A program made the position numbers and the translations under genes. From positions 28,518,833 to 28,582,832 of the forward strand of contig OY365811.1 in assembly GCA_959347315.1 (NCBI GenBank): a stretch of DNA of 64,000 bases, read 5' to 3'. Below are positions 62,601 through 64,000 of this stretch, piece by piece. Source of the stretch: Bimastos eiseni. Its lineage: Eukaryota > Annelida > Clitellata > Crassiclitellata > Lumbricidae. The notes beneath the pieces were generated by a model, which had not been told where the DNA came from, made no database searches, and saw only the letters and a list, made by a program, of their open reading frames with translations. The stretch's first letter is position 1, and each line of letters begins with the position of its first letter.

Positions 62601-64000
62601 GCTCTTCCATTTCCTAATAATGAAGTGGCTGGGTTACAATCAATTGGTTCGTTTTAAAAAGCATTAAAATGTTTCTATAGTAAATTAACCTATTGCTTTT
62701 GTTTGTCTTCTGTGATTTATGTTCAATACTGTATTACATTATTCCTTTTAACCCACTTTCTTTCTTTTTATATTCTCTTCTATTCTCTTCTATTCTCTCT
62801 TTTCCTTATCTTCTTTCCTTTTCTACTACTTGTCGCTAATTTTTCTCTTACTACTCTGTAATACTTCCAGTGGTGCAGAAGTCTTCAGATGTCACTGTGT
62901 TATCTTTTAAGTTTTTGATTAGGTGGATAGTTGTTTGTGACGCTAAAGTTCTTGATAATAATCAGTGTGGTATGTTTGATTTTGTGATATGGTAATAGTT
63001 ATTATTTGTCCGTTATTGAAATCCAGGTTGATGCTTTGACAAAAGATCTCGCTATCAATAAAGGAGAAGTTAAAGAGATCGAAGAGGTTAGGAAGATGCT
63101 GGAGGAAGAGAAGCAAAAGGAGATTGCACAAAGACAGAAAGAGCTGGAGCAGGTCATGTCAGAACTGGAGAAGGTGAAAGGGGATATGGAGTCTGCTAAA
63201 ACCGGGCACAGAAAGGAGGCGGAGACAGCAGAAGAGAATCAAAAGAAGTTGACGTCTGAACTGGAATCGCTGAAGGTGAATCAAGTTAATCTATCTAGTT
63301 TAATTGATCTATTACAAAAAGAAACTACCATGCTGTCTTTGTCTTCCTTCATTTAAATTCTTTATAACATCTGCCATTTGTTTACCCCTTCTTTGCATTC
63401 GTTTTCTTATGGCTGATCCACTCGGTGCCTTTGGTTTTAATACTATAAAGCTATAAGATTCTTTTGCCTCAGTTTGATCTTGCTTGGCTTTGACATGTCC
63501 AATGAGACTGTATAAGTAATAAACTGAAAATAAAGACTTCTTATGTTGCAGTTGATTGGAAAACAGTTGAAGACTGCAGTGTCTTCGCTGGAAGTGGAGA
63601 AGGTGAAGCTGGGTGAGGATCTCGCAGCATCAGCGGCTGATGTGAAGCGATTAACTGCAGCTGAGCATGACCTGGAAAGTGTAAAAGTTATGCTGGAAGC
63701 CAAGGTCAAAGACCTGCAAGATGGAATCTCTAGTTTAGGGAAGGAAAAGGAAGACCTACAGGTGGCATTGAAAAATAACACAGAAACACAGGAAAGCATT
63801 TTGAAGCTGGAGAAGGAAAAGATTGAAGTTCAAACATCTTTTGAATCTAAAGTCAGTGAGCTGAAAGAAAGTATTTCCAGGTTGGAAAGGGAAAGGACTG
63901 AGTTACAAGTGATGTTGGAAAGTAAAGAAAGGAAGTTTGCAGAAAACAGTTCTAGCTTGGAAAAGGAAAAGAGTGATTTACAGCTGACACTGGAAAATAA
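47459..64000 (+). CDS. CLIP1: CLIP1 / CLIP-170 microtubule plus-end protein, 3' truncated by window
   Basis: CLIP-170 tracks growing microtubule plus ends. Exons: 47459-47567, 47909-48031, 48334-48875, 49248-49537, 50099-50348, 55059-55115, 55322-55420, 55572-55717, 55950-56010, 56273-56377, gap to 56966, 57280-57396, 58071-58128, 58307-58390, 58779-58846, 59326-59414, 60919-61330, 61676-62317, 63027-63275, 63552-64000 (open). Start codon ATG 47459 ([20 protein letters not shown]). CAP-Gly 1 is about residues 86-155 with GKNDG at 126-130; CAP-Gly 2 is about 304-371 with GKNDG at 345-349. A Ser-rich basic linker ([20 protein letters not shown]) precedes the coiled coil, which opens with [20 protein letters not shown] and includes [20 protein letters not shown], both highly CLIP-specific. 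The second exon may instead start at 47915. The exon before 56966 is cut by the assembly gap. The C-terminal zinc knuckles and EEY-type tail lie beyond the window. Confidence 0.93.
48107..48139 (+). pseudogene. 33-nt copy of GIGYF exon 22 in CLIP1 intron 2
   Basis: AAGTCGAAGGAGGAGTTGAC continuing to GTGCGAA is identical to 32335-32367, which encodes [11 protein letters not shown] in GIGYF. The flanks are unrelated on both sides. It is too short to be a gene and has no splice sites of its own. It is best called an inserted coding fragment. Confidence 0.8.
49075..49124 (+). repeat. (GAT)n/(GAC)n microsatellite
   Basis: GATGATGATGATGACGAAG continues into GACGACGACGATGATG in CLIP1 intron 3. Confidence 0.85.
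50826..51130 (+). repeat. Pyrimidine-rich minisatellite (CTCTCTTCTGCTCACTGTG-like units)
   Basis: About fifteen degenerate ~19-bp units of the form TGCTCTCTTCTGCTCACT follow one another. A longer period is visible where GATAACTTTGCTCTCTTCTG recurs at about 50859 and 50955. The open frames across it are low-complexity Leu/Cys/Ser strings. Confidence 0.75.
53473..53584. repeat. (TA)n/(CA)n microsatellite
   Basis: Alternating TATATA and ACACAC blocks; the open frame of Tyr/Ile residues across it is spurious. Confidence 0.9.
55981..56106 (+). repeat. 34-bp tandem repeat duplicating a CLIP1 exon end and its splice donor
   Basis: Units start at 55981, 56015, 56049 and 56083 (last one partial), each beginning GAAGCATCAATTGATAAA (third unit CAGTTG). 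The first unit contains the last ten codons of exon 9 and its donor GAG|GTAAGA at 56010/56011. The third keeps an intact donor at 56079. In the second GT has become AT. Confidence 0.92.
56597..56690. repeat. (TA)n microsatellite next to the assembly gap
   Basis: Nearly pure TA for about 85 bases, 60 bp before the N run. Confidence 0.9.
56750..56949. other. Assembly gap, 200 N
   Basis: Exactly 200 N, the usual size of a placeholder, so the true length is unknown. The bases after it, ending CGACTTGTGGAAGAG|GTAAGA, are the end of a CLIP1 exon (RLVEE, phase 0). At least part of one coiled-coil exon is therefore missing. Confidence 0.98.
58574..58743 (+). repeat. 24-bp minisatellite in CLIP1 intron 14, seven copies
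   Basis: The unit GAAAACCACAGATGAAATTG ATTA is repeated about seven times with few changes. The array ends 35 bp before the exon 15 acceptor (58778). On the minus strand it encodes a spurious FLINFICG repeat. Confidence 0.92.

Noticed and set aside
1..64000. CRISPR arrays, bacterial operons, viral genes
   Set aside because: The tandem repeats seen are satellites without spacers, the genes are spliced animal genes, and no viral reading frame was recognised.

Overview
The window is animal (metazoan) nuclear DNA, AT-rich, with spliced genes. Many short phase-consistent exons are bounded by GT..AG, introns run from about 0.1 to 4.7 kb, and transposon relics and microsatellites are dense. The gene set (sulfite oxidase, a DCN1-like neddylation factor, GIGYF, a C8orf48-like protein, a CLIP-170 protein) is typical of animals. 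The LINE tails and abundant hAT elements suggest a non-vertebrate, probably marine, animal; the species cannot be named from sequence alone. A 200-base run of N shows that this is a draft assembly.

Layout. 1-1384 (minus) is one end of an autonomous hAT element with an open transposase frame. 1806-3358 (plus) is the large terminal exon of sulfite oxidase. 3359-9934 is intergenic, with a complete 745-bp hAT element, an older hAT-like element, a LINE tail and purine-rich tracts. 9935-13720 (minus) is a complete eight-exon DCUN1D5-like gene. 13753-17795 is the space between divergent genes and carries an ETS/NRF-1 type promoter motif pair. 17881-34262 (plus) is a complete GIGYF gene reconstructed as 25 coding exons that sum to 1124 codons in frame. 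34263-37316 is intergenic, with a 172-bp hAT MITE. 37317-43558 (plus) is a complete eight-exon gene for a 503-residue protein whose C-terminus resembles C8orf48. 43559-47430 is intergenic, with an 837-bp hAT element and a degraded reverse transcriptase. 47459-64000 (plus) is a CLIP1/CLIP-170 gene with two CAP-Gly domains and a long coiled coil, running off the right edge.

The genes do not form a functional cluster. GIGYF acts in 4EHP/DDX6-linked translational repression, DCUN1D in cullin neddylation, SUOX in mitochondrial sulfite oxidation and CLIP1 at microtubule plus ends. I saw no CRISPR, operon or bacterial-type system. The most notable features are: (i) several hAT families side by side, three with perfect and one with near-perfect 8-bp target duplications; (ii) an exact 33-nt piece of a GIGYF coding exon inside a CLIP1 intron 15.7 kb away; (iii) an exon-pair duplication lengthening the CLIP1 rod; (iv) a 34-bp tandem duplication that copies a CLIP1 exon end together with its splice donor; (v) transposons lying against GIGYF splice acceptors.
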